Assembly (NCBI GenBank): GCA_025360685.1
Contig: JANYBR010000115.1
Coordinates: forward strand, 1 to 9,571
Reading direction: 5' to 3'
From: Pseudomonadota bacterium
GTDB taxonomy: Bacteria > Pseudomonadota > Alphaproteobacteria > Micropepsales > Micropepsaceae
DNA: 9,571 nucleotides
The first letter of the stretch is position 1. Each line of letters opens with the position of its first letter. Both the position numbers and the translations under genes were made by a program. The notes under the pieces are model-generated. The model made no database searches. It was not told the DNA's origin and was given only the letters and a program-made list of their open reading frames with translations. Shown here one piece after another: positions 1 to 6,665 of the stretch.

Positions 1-666
1 CGCACGCCGCTCAATGCTATCATCGGGTTTGCCGACCTGATGCGGCAGACAATGTTCGGACCGCTCGGAAATCCCCGCTACGGCGAATACGCGACCATGA
101 TTTATGACTCAGGGCAACATCTGCTCGACCTGATCTCCGACATTCTCGACATGGCTAAGATCGAAGCGGATAAATTGCAGCTCAACTTCGAGCATGTTGA
201 CCTGAAGGGTACGATCGAGGACTGCGTCCGGATGTTGCGCGATCGAGCGGACAAGACGGGCGTCGAGATCTCCACGATCAGTCCTTCGAGCCTGCCGCGT
301 CTGATCGCAGATCGCCGCGCCGTCAAACAGATATTGCTCAACCTCCTCACCAATGCGGTCAAGTTCACACCCGCCGGAGGGCATGTGAAGGTCGCGGTTC
401 AGAGCGAAGGCAAAAGCATTCGGATTACAGTCAAGGATGACGGGATCGGCGTTGCTGTAGCTGACCTCGAGCGCATTGGAAAACCGTTCGAACAAGTCTG
501 CGGTGATCCGATGTTGGCCAAAACCGGAACTGGTCTCGGCCTGGCGCTGGTACGCGCGCTGACCGAGAAACATGGCGGCGTGCTCACCCTTCAGAGCGTC
601 GAGGGCGTCGGAACGGAAGTGAGTGTTGTGCTGCCTCTGGCGCAGGCGAAGCGCGCCGCGGCCTGA
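1..666 (+). CDS. Sensor histidine kinase, PleC/DivJ-like, C-terminal part (5' end cut by window)
   Basis: This is the catalytic half of a two-component sensor kinase that autophosphorylates on histidine and passes the phosphate to a response regulator. The frame is open from base 1. The first visible residues, RTPLNAIIGFADLM, are the end of the H-box, so the phospho-acceptor histidine lies about three codons outside the window. The DHp region continues with MFGPLG, SGQHLLDLISDILD and KIEADK, a form typical of alphaproteobacterial PleC/DivJ-type kinases. The HATPase domain is complete. It shows the N-box around LLNLLTNAVKF (visible residues about 113-123), the G1 box DDGIGV (146-151), the F-box KPFEQV (about 161-166) and the G2 box GTGLGLALV (176-184). 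It ends about 30 residues after the G2 box with no receiver domain. The sensing domains are not visible, so the signal and partner are unknown. The next gene is on the opposite strand. Confidence 0.93.
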   Translation, partial: RTPLNAIIGFADLMRQTMFGPLGNPRYGEYATMIYDSGQHLLDLISDILDMAKIEADKLQLNFEHVDLKGTIEDCVRMLRDRADKTGVEISTISPSSLPRLIADRRAVKQILLNLLTNAVKFTPAGGHVKVAVQSEGKSIRITVKDDGIGVAVADLERIGKPFEQVCGDPMLAKTGTGLGLALVRALTEKHGGVLTLQSVEGVGTEVSVVLPLAQAKRAAA

Positions 667-824
667 CCTCTCGACACTGCGGCCCAAGCTCCACGGCGCG
701 CGGCCAACACGGCCTGCATCCCGCGCAGTCCCTTGGCGCCAGTGAGTATGCGGATGTGCGTTGCACGGGGTGACAAATCTGTTTGATGAAACGTTAGAGC
801 CATATTGCTCGAAGCGGCGGTCGT

Positions 825-870
825 AAACCAAACAGGGTGGCGGGACATTTCCACGGGTGCCCCGCCGCCC
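825..870 (-). terminator. Probable Rho-independent terminator of the acyl-CoA dehydrogenase gene
   Basis: Reading the minus strand, a stem begins about 17 bases after the TAG stop at 887. GGGCGGCGGG (870-861) pairs with CCCGCCACCC (844-835), giving ten pairs of which one is G-U, around a loop of about 16 bases. The descending arm is followed by the T-rich stretch TGTTTGGTTT. The long loop and interrupted T-tract make it weaker than a textbook terminator. The position directly after the gene end supports the call. Confidence 0.5.
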
Positions 871-886
871 TGACCGTTATTGCAAC

Positions 887-2128
887 CTATTCCGCAGCAG
901 CCCGCTTTGGCATTTCGGCGTGCTTGCCGAATTCCAGCCTGGCGATTGTGCGGCAATGCACTTCGTCAGGCCCGTCGGCCAAACGCAATGTGCGCTGGCT
1001 GGCGTACATCCGTGCCAAGCCGGGATCGGACGTGACGCCCGCGCCGCCCCAGGCCTGGATGGCATCGTCGATGATCTTCAGTGCCATACGCGGCGCCCCG
1101 ACCTTGATCTCCGCGATCTCGCTGCGCGCGACCTTATTGCCGACCTTATCCATCATGTCCGCAGCCTTTAGCGTGAGCAGACGGCACATATCGATATTGA
1201 TGCGTGCCTCGGCAACGCGCTGTTCCCACACGGAGTGCTCGGCGATCTTCTTGCCAAAGGCCTCGCGGGTGAGCAGGCGCTTGCACATGATCTCGAGTGC
1301 GCGCTCCGCTACTCCAATCGTGCGCATGCAGTGATGGATGCGGCCGGGACCCAGGCGGCCCTGTGCGATTTCAAATCCGCGGCCCTCGCCGAGGATCATG
1401 TTCTCGACAGGTACCTTGACATTCTCGAGCAACACTTCGCCGTGACCGTGCGGGGCGTCGTCATAGCCGAAAACAGGCAGCATCCGAACGACCTTCACGC
1501 CCGGCGCATCGCGCTCCACAAAGATTTGCGACTGGGCGCTGTGTCGTCCGCCCTCCGGATTTGTCTTGCCCATGACGATCATAATCTTGCAACGCGGGTC
1601 ACCCACGCCCGACGACCACCATTTGCGGCCATTGATCACGTAGTGATCACCCCTACGTTCGATATGCGTGGCAATATTCGCCGCGTCGGACGAAGCGACG
1701 GCCGGCTCGGTCATAAGGAACGCAGAGCGGATTTCGCCGTCGAGCAGCGGCTTCAGCCACTTGTCCTGCTGATACTTATTGCCGTAGCGCTCCAGCACTT
1801 CCATGTTGCCGGTGTCGGGCGCGGAGCAGTTGAATACTTCCGACGCGAAGCCGACCCGGCCCATGATCTCAGCCAGCGGCGCGTATTCCAGATTCGTCAG
1901 GCCGGCGCCGTGTTCGCTCTCATTGAGAAAGAAGTTCCACAAGCCCTGCGCCTTCGCCTTCTTCTTGAGATCTTCCACGATGGGCACGACGATCCAGGGA
2001 TTTCCCTTGGCACGCGCCTCTTCCATCTGTTTGGTGTAGACCGGTTCTGCCGGGTAAATGTGAGCGTGCATAAAGTCGCCCACCTTCTTCATCCACTCCT
2101 TCTGGCGTGGCGAATAGTCGAAATCCAT
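887..2128 (-). CDS. Acyl-CoA dehydrogenase, ACAD10/ACAD11-like (FadE type)
   Basis: This 413-residue protein has normal length for a flavin-dependent acyl-CoA dehydrogenase, which introduces an alpha,beta double bond into an acyl-CoA and passes electrons to ETF. The flavin/substrate motif [15 protein letters not shown] is at about residues 138-152, followed by [10 protein letters not shown] at 165-174. The C-terminal domain has [11 protein letters not shown] and [18 protein letters not shown], then [11 protein letters not shown]. These features, especially WWSSG and ADGPDEVH, point to the ACAD10/11-like branch rather than short- or medium-chain enzymes. At the position where medium-chain enzymes carry the catalytic glutamate (YEGT), this protein has Asp385 (LADG). 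The ATG start is supported by GGAGGAAA six or so bases upstream. It lies 134 bases downstream of the SRPBCC genes on the same strand, so it could be read with them or from its own promoter. The substrate chain or ring type is not deducible. Confidence 0.95.
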   Translation of the reverse strand: MDFDYSPRQKEWMKKVGDFMHAHIYPAEPVYTKQMEEARAKGNPWIVVPIVEDLKKKAKAQGLWNFFLNESEHGAGLTNLEYAPLAEIMGRVGFASEVFNCSAPDTGNMEVLERYGNKYQQDKWLKPLLDGEIRSAFLMTEPAVASSDAANIATHIERRGDHYVINGRKWWSSGVGDPRCKIMIVMGKTNPEGGRHSAQSQIFVERDAPGVKVVRMLPVFGYDDAPHGHGEVLLENVKVPVENMILGEGRGFEIAQGRLGPGRIHHCMRTIGVAERALEIMCKRLLTREAFGKKIAEHSVWEQRVAEARINIDMCRLLTLKAADMMDKVGNKVARSEIAEIKVGAPRMALKIIDDAIQAWGGAGVTSDPGLARMYASQRTLRLADGPDEVHCRTIARLEFGKHAEMPKRAAAE

Positions 2129-2131
2129 CAG

Positions 2132-2139
2132 TTTCCTCC
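2132..2139 (-). promoter_or_regulatory. Shine-Dalgarno site of the acyl-CoA dehydrogenase gene
   Basis: On the minus strand the bases read GGAGGAAA, three bases before the ATG at 2128 (seven to eight from the GGAGG core). This strong site fixes the start of the dehydrogenase. Confidence 0.8.
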
Positions 2140-2262
2140 GTGTCGATATTGAGCGGCCGGACTGTAGCGCGCGGCGGCGGCGTGTCGCCAGCCCCAGCTT
2201 GTCGCGTCGACAGCAAGTATCTTGCGCCGGAGGATAGTCGAAAATCCGTCCCCGATGTGCCG

Positions 2263-2757
2263 CTATGACGGCGCCTCAACGCTGCGCTTCAAGGCGCTGA
2301 GTTGCGTCATTCCCCAGCCCTGCTCGTAACCGGCATGCTCCGCGGCAACATCGCCGCCGGTGCCCTCGAAGCCGTGATGGAACAACTCTACCAGAGTACC
2401 GCCCAGGGCCGGAGTAAGGCGAACGGTGATGAATGTCGGCACTTTCCAGCCCTGGTTCGGAATCCAGTCATTCTCAAAGCCGAATTCGCGGCCCGCTTCG
2501 AAGACTTTGATCGCGCCGCCATAGCGCACAGGTGAGCCATCCATGCCCACTTCCATGACGATTTGTCCGCCTAGCCTGGGCTCGTACGCGACCAGCTTTT
2601 GTCCAGCCGGCGTTCCAGCTACAGGTTCCGAGATGATCGCGCCCCACCACCGGTTCATACATTCCCGCGTGATGAATTCCTGCCAGACGCGCTGCGGTGG
2701 CGCCGCGATGTGGATCGAGCGGCGAACTTTGAGGATGCTGTTGTCTGGATTGCTCAT
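2263..2757 (-). CDS. SRPBCC-family protein, AHSA1-like (third of three)
   Basis: This 164-residue protein matches the START/Bet v1-like (SRPBCC) fold in its AHSA1 branch. The N-terminal strand and helix read [24 protein letters not shown] (about residues 15-38), the mid-section has an [10 protein letters not shown] turn, and the C-terminal helix contains [13 protein letters not shown]. Members of this fold are small cytoplasmic proteins with a deep hydrophobic cavity that bind lipids or hydrophobic metabolites. Some act with transcription regulators and others have hydrolase or cyclase roles. No catalytic residues can be assigned. The gene is 13 bases downstream of the next SRPBCC gene, so the two are almost certainly cotranscribed. 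A GAAAGGG stretch about ten bases before the ATG can serve as ribosome binding site. It is more diverged from the other two copies than they are from each other. Confidence 0.88.
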   Translation of the reverse strand: MSNPDNSILKVRRSIHIAAPPQRVWQEFITRECMNRWWGAIISEPVAGTPAGQKLVAYEPRLGGQIVMEVGMDGSPVRYGGAIKVFEAGREFGFENDWIPNQGWKVPTFITVRLTPALGGTLVELFHHGFEGTGGDVAAEHAGYEQGWGMTQLSALKRSVEAPS

Positions 2758-2770
2758 TGAACCGGCCCTT

Positions 2771-3220
2771 TCACGCAGAAGAATCTAGATAAGCAGCAAG
2801 GCTGCGTAGGCACGGAGTCCAGCCCTCACCGCTTCGCCAACTGTCTTCGCCCGTGCACGTTAGAATCAATTGAGTGCGTCCGTCGCCGAGGTCGCGCAAT
2901 TCGACAACGTTTGCACTTCCGCCCATGATCTTCTCGTCGAGCGTCACCTGCTCCTGGAATACAAGCTTTGTGGGCGGTACGATCTCGGTATATCGCCCGG
3001 TCTCGACGTATGGAGTTGTGCCCGGCGGCCCAAATCCGACACGGTAGGTGCCGCCGACGCGAACATCGGCCTCGCAGAAGTGAACTATGTGGTCGCTGCC
3101 GGCAACGTACCATCGGCCAAGCTCTGCGGGATCGGTCCATGCCCGCCAGACGCGAGCAACAGGCGCGCTGTAGATGCGCCTGAGGATGAGGGTGCACTCG
3201 ATCGCATTGCCGTCGGACAT
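2771..3220 (-). CDS. SRPBCC-family protein, AHSA1-like (second of three)
   Basis: This 149-residue SRPBCC/AHSA1 protein has the usual layout. The first strand and helix (RRIYSAPVARVWRAWTDP, about residues 14-31) are followed by LGRWYVAG, then VRVGGTYRVGFGPPG and Y-E-TGRYTEIVPP, and the C-terminal helix has GEGWTPCLRSLAAYL. The VRVGG...FGPP...Y block is closely matched in the first gene of this trio (FRVGGRRYMSFGPPND), which suggests the two arose by duplication. AAGGAGAG lies about 11 bases before the ATG. The gene is 36 bases after the stop of the upstream SRPBCC gene and 13 bases before the next. A hydrophobic small-molecule binding role is inferred from the fold only. Confidence 0.9.
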   Translation of the reverse strand: MSDGNAIECTLILRRIYSAPVARVWRAWTDPAELGRWYVAGSDHIVHFCEADVRVGGTYRVGFGPPGTTPYVETGRYTEIVPPTKLVFQEQVTLDEKIMGGSANVVELRDLGDGRTQLILTCTGEDSWRSGEGWTPCLRSLAAYLDSSA

Positions 3221-3256
3221 GATGTTCAGCTCTCCTTTCGCGAGAAAGGATTCATG

Positions 3257-3721
3257 TCACGCTCCCTGCAGTACAGCGGGCAACCTGTCGAGCGTCTCGC
3301 CCCAACCGCGCTCGCGATCCTTCGCCGTGTCGCCACCATCAAGAATTGCGATTTGGTCGGTCACCACGATTTCTGAACCAGCTGATGTCGGTCGAATTTC
3401 CACTGTCACCATTGAAGTCGTTATGCGCGTGTCGCCGCGTGCGATTGTCATCGCGTAGCAGATGCGTCGGTCCGGAGTAATGTCTTCGTACCGGCAATCC
3501 TCGAAGTACTGTTCGTCGTTCGGCGGGCCGAATGACATGTAACGCCGACCGCCAACACGGAAGTCATGGTCCATGGTCTTGACGGTCCAGCTTGCGTCCC
3601 CCGGCGTGTGCCATTTCGCCAATAGTTTAGGGTCCGACCAAGCTCGAAAAATCCGGTCTGCATTGGCGGCAAATTTGCGCCGAACGATCACTGTGCCGTG
3701 CATTGTGACTGGGTCGCTCAC
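3257..3721 (-). CDS. SRPBCC-family protein, AHSA1-like (first of three)
   Basis: This 154-residue SRPBCC/AHSA1 protein shows VIVRRKFAANADRIFRAWSDP at the N-terminus, LLAKWHTPGD next, then FRVGGRRYMSFGPPND and a C-terminal ERGWGETLDRL helix. I chose the GTG at 3721 as start (Met-Ser-Asp-Pro-Val...) because a perfect AGGAGG sits six bases before it. The frame stays open to an earlier GTG at 3739, but that start has the AGGAGG inside its coding sequence. The first two codons of this gene and the second copy both read MSD, which supports the choice. It is the promoter-proximal gene of a minus-strand unit and faces the tandem ACTTAAGT palindromes upstream. Genes of this family are often paired with an ArsR-type regulator gene, but none is present here. 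Confidence 0.88.
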   Translation of the reverse strand: MSDPVTMHGTVIVRRKFAANADRIFRAWSDPKLLAKWHTPGDASWTVKTMDHDFRVGGRRYMSFGPPNDEQYFEDCRYEDITPDRRICYAMTIARGDTRITTSMVTVEIRPTSAGSEIVVTDQIAILDGGDTAKDRERGWGETLDRLPAVLQGA

Positions 3722-3727
3722 ATTCAC

Positions 3728-3733
3728 CCTCCT
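3728..3733 (-). promoter_or_regulatory. Perfect Shine-Dalgarno that decides a GTG start
   Basis: On the minus strand the bases read AGGAGG followed by a six-base spacer and GTG at 3721. An ATG occurring inside the spacer (3722-3724) is followed at once by TGA and cannot be the start. Confidence 0.8.
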
Positions 3734-3770
3734 CCGCACGCCGAAACAACTTGCCCCGACTGATGTCCAT

Positions 3771-3794
3771 TACTTAAGTATCAACTTAAGTATT
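3771..3794. promoter_or_regulatory. Tandem palindromic operator-like site (two ACTTAAGT boxes)
   Basis: The perfect palindrome TACTTAAGTA at 3771-3780 is followed by the repeat ACTTAAGTAT at 3784-3793. The two copies start 12 bases apart, close to one helical turn, so both present the same face of the DNA. They lie in the short space between the SRPBCC unit (minus) and the PAP2 gene (plus). A further weak inverted repeat, TGAAA-CAA-TTTCA, follows at 3794-3806. AT-rich boxes of this kind are typical of dimeric winged-helix repressors. Given that AHSA1-type genes are frequently controlled by ArsR-family proteins, an ArsR-type site is my inference. The regulator gene is not in the window. Confidence 0.6.
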
Positions 3795-4479
3795 GAAACA
3801 ATTTCAGCCGGAGTCAAGCGCGTTTGACAGGGACGGCGCGGCACGGCAATCAGCATCCATGCTGCTTTGGGCGGGCGTTTTTCTCCTAGTTATCGGTGCG
3901 GGATGCCTGCCCATAGACCGGATCGCCGCGCACGCATTCTACGATCATGAGAGTGTGGCATTCGAGCAGTTTCTCGAGCGAACTACCCATTGGGCGAAGG
4001 CGGCGCACTGGCTTGTCGCCGCCGTGATCGCCCTTGTCGCCGCACAGGCGGGCCTTGCGATCTGGGGTGAACGGGTCGACTTCCGCCTTGCCGCCAATTG
4101 CTCCTTGGCTCTCATTGCCTGCCTGGCCGCGGGCAGCGCGATACTGCACGGGATAAAGCTGATCGTGGGGCGAAGGCGGCCGCGCGACGACATGGAGATG
4201 GGCCTCTATGGCTTTGTCTGGTTCAAGTTCAAGCTCGACTACAACTCCTTTCCGTCCGGTCACGCCCTTACCATCACATGCGTCGCCCTGATCGCCAGCT
4301 GCGTCTGGCCACATCTTGCGATCCTGTGGTTCGCGATCGCGTTCTGGCTGGGCGTCACGCGGGCCCTTCTGGTCGTGCATTTCCTGAGTGACGTTTTCAT
4401 CGGCGCCGGCATTGGTCTTCTCGCCGGGCGCGAGACTTTGCTGTACTTGTTTCCATTTCTTGCTCCGGCATGGTTCTGA
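3793..4479 (+). CDS. PAP2-family membrane phosphatase
   Basis: This integral membrane phosphatase of the PAP2 superfamily acts on lipid phosphates or undecaprenyl pyrophosphate at the membrane face. The three signature motifs are complete. They are K-x6-RP (KLIVGRRRP, residues 122-130), PSGH (154-157) and a variant of SRx5HxxxD with Thr for Ser (TRALLVVHFLSD, Arg190, His196, Asp200). About five to six hydrophobic membrane segments are visible (starting near residues 23, 73, 101, 160, 176 and 200). The start is uncertain. TTG at 3793 is the first possible codon after an in-frame stop, but it overlaps the operator-like repeat and lacks a ribosome binding site. ATG at 3859 would give 206 residues beginning at the first membrane segment and also lacks a clear site. 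The TerC gene follows after 14 bases, so the two are probably cotranscribed. Substrate is unknown. Confidence 0.92.
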   Translation: MKQFQPESSAFDRDGAARQSASMLLWAGVFLLVIGAGCLPIDRIAAHAFYDHESVAFEQFLERTTHWAKAAHWLVAAVIALVAAQAGLAIWGERVDFRLAANCSLALIACLAAGSAILHGIKLIVGRRRPRDDMEMGLYGFVWFKFKLDYNSFPSGHALTITCVALIASCVWPHLAILWFAIAFWLGVTRALLVVHFLSDVFIGAGIGLLAGRETLLYLFPFLAPAWF

Positions 4480-4493
4480 ATTAAGGCTCGCCG

Positions 4494-5219
4494 ATGTACG
4501 CCCTGCTCTATTCCGTCGACGCCTGGATCGCCCTGCTCACATTGGCGGCGTTGGAGATTGTTCTAGGCATCGACAACATCATTTTCCTTGCCGTCGTGGC
4601 GAACAAAGTCGCCCCGAAAGAACGCCCGACCGCGCGGCGCATCGGACTGATACTGGCCCTGGCGATGCGGATCGCGCTGCTGTCGAGCATCGCGTGGATC
4701 ATCTCCTTGTCGACACCGGTTGTCACCGTTTGGGGCATCGGCCTGTCGTGGCGTGATCTCGTCTTCGGCGCAGGTGGCATATTTCTGCTGACCAAGAGCA
4801 CGCGTGAAATCCACGACATGGCCGAAGGCGACGACGAGAAGCGGTCGACCGTGCATGCTACCTTGTTCTCCGCGGTCATTCAGATCGCGCTCTTCGACAT
4901 CGTCTTTTCGATCGACTCTATCGTGACGGCAGTCGGCATGACCGAGCAGTTGCCGATTATGATCGCCGCCGTGGTGCTGGCGATGCTGGTCATGCTCGGC
5001 GCATCCAAGCCGGTTGGCGACTTTGTCGAGAAGCATCCCACGGTAAAGATGCTCGCGTTGAGCTTCCTGCTGCTGATCGGCACGGCCCTCGTCGCAGATG
5101 CGGCGCACTTCCATATTCCACGCGGCTATCTGTATTTCGCGGTGGCGTTCTCCAGCATGGTCGAGATGCTCAACCAGTTTGTTGCGCGACGGCGGCGTAA
5201 GAACGCATCGGGGCCCTGA
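4494..5219 (+). CDS. TerC-family integral membrane protein (YkoY/Alx type)
   Basis: This 241-residue polytopic membrane protein has the two repeated TerC signatures. The first is LEIVLGIDNIIFLAVV (Glu21, Asp27) and the second is LFDIVFSIDSIVTAVGM (Asp135, Asp141). Seven or so hydrophobic segments are separated by a charged cytoplasmic loop (KSTREIHDMAEGDDEKR, residues 101-117), and the protein ends in a basic tail RRRRKN. Family members such as Alx and YkoY/MeeY-type proteins export or supply Mn2+ for extracytoplasmic metalation, and TerC proper belongs to tellurite-resistance clusters. No other ter genes are near, so metal transport is more likely than a stress-complex role. It follows the PAP2 gene by 14 bases with a weak AAGG site. 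That gap leaves no room for the Mn2+ (yybP-ykoY) riboswitch found before some relatives. Its stop is only five bases from the stop of the convergent GST gene. Confidence 0.94.
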   Translation: MYALLYSVDAWIALLTLAALEIVLGIDNIIFLAVVANKVAPKERPTARRIGLILALAMRIALLSSIAWIISLSTPVVTVWGIGLSWRDLVFGAGGIFLLTKSTREIHDMAEGDDEKRSTVHATLFSAVIQIALFDIVFSIDSIVTAVGMTEQLPIMIAAVVLAMLVMLGASKPVGDFVEKHPTVKMLALSFLLLIGTALVADAAHFHIPRGYLYFAVAFSSMVEMLNQFVARRRRKNASGP

Positions 5220-5224
5220 TCGGC

Positions 5225-5917
5225 TCAGTGCTGGACGATCTTCTGCGCGCTTTCGACCATGCGCTTGGCGCCCTCGCTGTCCGTCGTTGCGCCCATCAAC
5301 TTCGAGCGATCGATGGGCACTTTCAGGCCCGCCTGCGTCAGCGGGCGCTCGTTGATTCTCTCGACCCAACGCATCAGAGGATCGAGCCCTTCGACATTCA
5401 CACCTGACCAAAAATAGGTGCGCACCCAGCAGAAGTTGGCAATGTCTGCGATGGAGAAATCGCCGGCCAGCCACTCATTGTCCTTCAGCCGGTTGTTCAA
5501 CACCTCGAACAGGCGGCGCGATTCATGCTGGTAGCGGTCGATAGCCGGCTGATATTTCTCCGGCCAGTAGCGAAAGAACACATTGGCCTGGCCCATCATC
5601 GGTCCGATGCCGCCCATCTGGAACATCAGCCACTGGACAACCTGGCTGCGGCCCTTCACGTCGCTGGGCATCAGCTTTCCACTCTTCTCAGCACAATAGA
5701 TCATCAGCGCACCGGACTCGAAGATCGGAAAGTCGCCGAGATCGCGATCGACGATCGCCGGTATTCGGCCATTCGGATTGATCTTCAGAAATTCTGGCGT
5801 CTTCTGCTCGCCCTTGCCCATATCGATGGCGTGAACCTCGTATGGCAGACCGCACTCTTCCAGCGTGACGGAGGCCTTCCAGCCATTGGGCGTCGCCGAT
5901 GTGTAGAGATCAATCAT
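5225..5917 (-). CDS. Nu-class glutathione S-transferase, YfcG-like
   Basis: This 230-residue protein closely resembles E. coli YfcG, a nu-class GST with disulfide-bond reductase activity that uses glutathione. The thioredoxin-fold N-terminus begins [14 protein letters not shown], keeping Thr9 and Asn11 used by YfcG in place of the usual Ser/Tyr/Cys. It is followed by [17 protein letters not shown] (cis-Pro53) and the glutathione-binding FESGA (66-70). The helical domain has [11 protein letters not shown] (100-110), as in YfcG, and the N-capping box SIADI (155-159). I start at ATG 5917 because GAGGAA precedes it by six bases and the protein then aligns with YfcG from its first residue. An open extension to 5971 would overlap the previous gene. 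That gene's TGA lies within the ribosome binding site, so translation is probably coupled. The E. coli symbol is not assigned because paralogues are common. Confidence 0.93.
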   Translation of the reverse strand: MIDLYTSATPNGWKASVTLEECGLPYEVHAIDMGKGEQKTPEFLKINPNGRIPAIVDRDLGDFPIFESGALMIYCAEKSGKLMPSDVKGRSQVVQWLMFQMGGIGPMMGQANVFFRYWPEKYQPAIDRYQHESRRLFEVLNNRLKDNEWLAGDFSIADIANFCWVRTYFWSGVNVEGLDPLMRWVERINERPLTQAGLKVPIDRSKLMGATTDSEGAKRMVESAQKIVQH

Positions 5918-5923
5918 GTACAG

Positions 5924-5929
5924 TTCCTC
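5924..5929 (-). promoter_or_regulatory. Shine-Dalgarno overlapping the upstream stop codon
   Basis: On the minus strand GAGGAA begins inside the TGA stop of the classical GST gene and stands six bases before the ATG at 5917. It sets the start of the YfcG-like gene and suggests translational coupling of the two. Confidence 0.7.
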
Positions 5930-6596
5930 AGGCGGCGCGAAAACGTTGGACGAATGGAGTTTCCTCGGCAATCAGCGCCTTGAACGACGGACGCGCGTGG
6001 AGTCTGTCCACATAGGCGGCTAGCTTGGGCCACCGCTTAGCGTCGAGCTTCTCTCCGGCATGTTCGAAGTTGACGAACATAGTTCCGACCGAAATGTCGG
6101 CGATGGAGAATGCTCCACCGGCAAGATACTCCTTGCCGGCGACCTCATGTTCAAGATGGTCGAACAGCGGTGGAAGCTTTTCGGTCAGCGTCTTCTGGCA
6201 GACGGCTTCGTCGGTCTGACCGCGCATCATCTTCTTGACCACGCGCTCGAAAAATAGGCCGCCACCGACATTCGTGGCGACCACTGAATCCGCATATTCC
6301 TCGTACCAGAGTGCCTTGGCGCGCTCGAACGGATCGGCCGGATAAAGCGCGGGCTTGGGATATTTGTGTTCGATGTAGTCGCAGATGATCGACGAGTCCG
6401 GCAATGTGTTGGGCTCGGGATGGTCCGTGTCGCGCAGAACCGGAATGCGCTTGAGCGGACTGATCGCCAGAAAGTCCGGCGGTGGCATGAACGGATTGAC
6501 CTGCTCGAGCGTGTACGCGACGCCCTTCTCCGCCAGCACGACGCGCACCTTGCGCACGAACGGCGAAACGCTTCCGCCATAAACGATCAAAGCCAT
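5928..6596 (-). CDS. Glutathione S-transferase family protein (classical two-domain)
   Basis: This 222-residue cytosolic GST-fold protein conjugates glutathione to, or reduces, electrophilic compounds. The N-terminal thioredoxin-like domain has [15 protein letters not shown] (residues 4-18), where Ser9 or Ser11 is the likely thiol-activating residue. [10 protein letters not shown] (45-54) holds the cis-proline, and [12 protein letters not shown] (65-76) supplies the gamma-glutamyl binding Asp-Ser. The C-terminal helical domain has FSIADI (163-168). No close subclass can be assigned. The start at ATG 6596 is favoured by GGGAG six bases upstream. The ATG at 6602 touches that site, and a GTG at 6641 would fall inside the upstream palindrome. 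It sits between two other GST-fold genes on the same strand, 69 bases after the long one and ten bases before the YfcG-like one. Confidence 0.92.
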   Translation of the reverse strand: MALIVYGGSVSPFVRKVRVVLAEKGVAYTLEQVNPFMPPPDFLAISPLKRIPVLRDTDHPEPNTLPDSSIICDYIEHKYPKPALYPADPFERAKALWYEEYADSVVATNVGGGLFFERVVKKMMRGQTDEAVCQKTLTEKLPPLFDHLEHEVAGKEYLAGGAFSIADISVGTMFVNFEHAGEKLDAKRWPKLAAYVDRLHARPSFKALIAEETPFVQRFRAA

Positions 6597-6602
6597 ATCC
6601 AT

Positions 6603-6608
6603 CTCCCG
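6603..6608 (-). promoter_or_regulatory. Shine-Dalgarno that decides the start of the classical GST
   Basis: The minus strand reads CGGGAG, then ATGGAT, then the ATG at 6596. The six-base spacing fits the inner ATG (MALIVYGG) and rules against the outer one, which directly abuts the site. Confidence 0.65.
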
Positions 6609-6633
6609 ATTGTTCGCGCTCAACGCCGCGTCT

Positions 6634-6650
6634 TCTGACACACTGTCAGA
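6634..6650. promoter_or_regulatory. 17-bp perfect palindrome, operator-like
   Basis: TCTGACA-CAC-TGTCAGA is an inverted repeat with two perfect 7-base arms around a 3-base centre. It lies 38 to 54 bases upstream of the chosen start of the classical GST, in the 69-base gap between two same-strand genes. There is no T-run beside it and a 3-base loop is tight, so a terminator is less likely. The size and shape resemble sites of dimeric repressors such as TetR-family proteins. That reading is inference, since no regulator gene is in the window. Confidence 0.5.
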
Positions 6651-6665
6651 GTATGGAGCCGCAGA

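Noticed and set aside
109..831. A 240-codon minus-strand open frame across the histidine kinase
   Set aside because: The plus strand shows complete HATPase boxes. The antisense frame has no recognisable domain or ribosome site.
667..834. A hidden gene or mobile-element remnant in the gap after the histidine kinase
   Set aside because: No frame shows a recognisable domain, and no terminal inverted repeats or target duplications were seen. Only the terminator-like hairpin just to its right is supported.
1235..2152. A 305-codon plus-strand open frame opposite the acyl-CoA dehydrogenase
   Set aside because: Its translation matches no family and is rich in Arg, His and Leu, as expected from the antisense of a high-GC gene. 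The opposite strand carries clear dehydrogenase motifs.
4480..4493. Mn2+ riboswitch (yybP-ykoY type) before the TerC gene
   Set aside because: Only 14 bases separate it from the PAP2 gene, far too little for such an element, and no conserved loop was seen in the preceding coding sequence.
4563..5474. A 303-codon minus-strand open frame spanning the TerC gene and the end of the YfcG-like gene
   Set aside because: It overlaps two well-supported genes and has an Arg/His/Asp-rich composition typical of a shadow frame.
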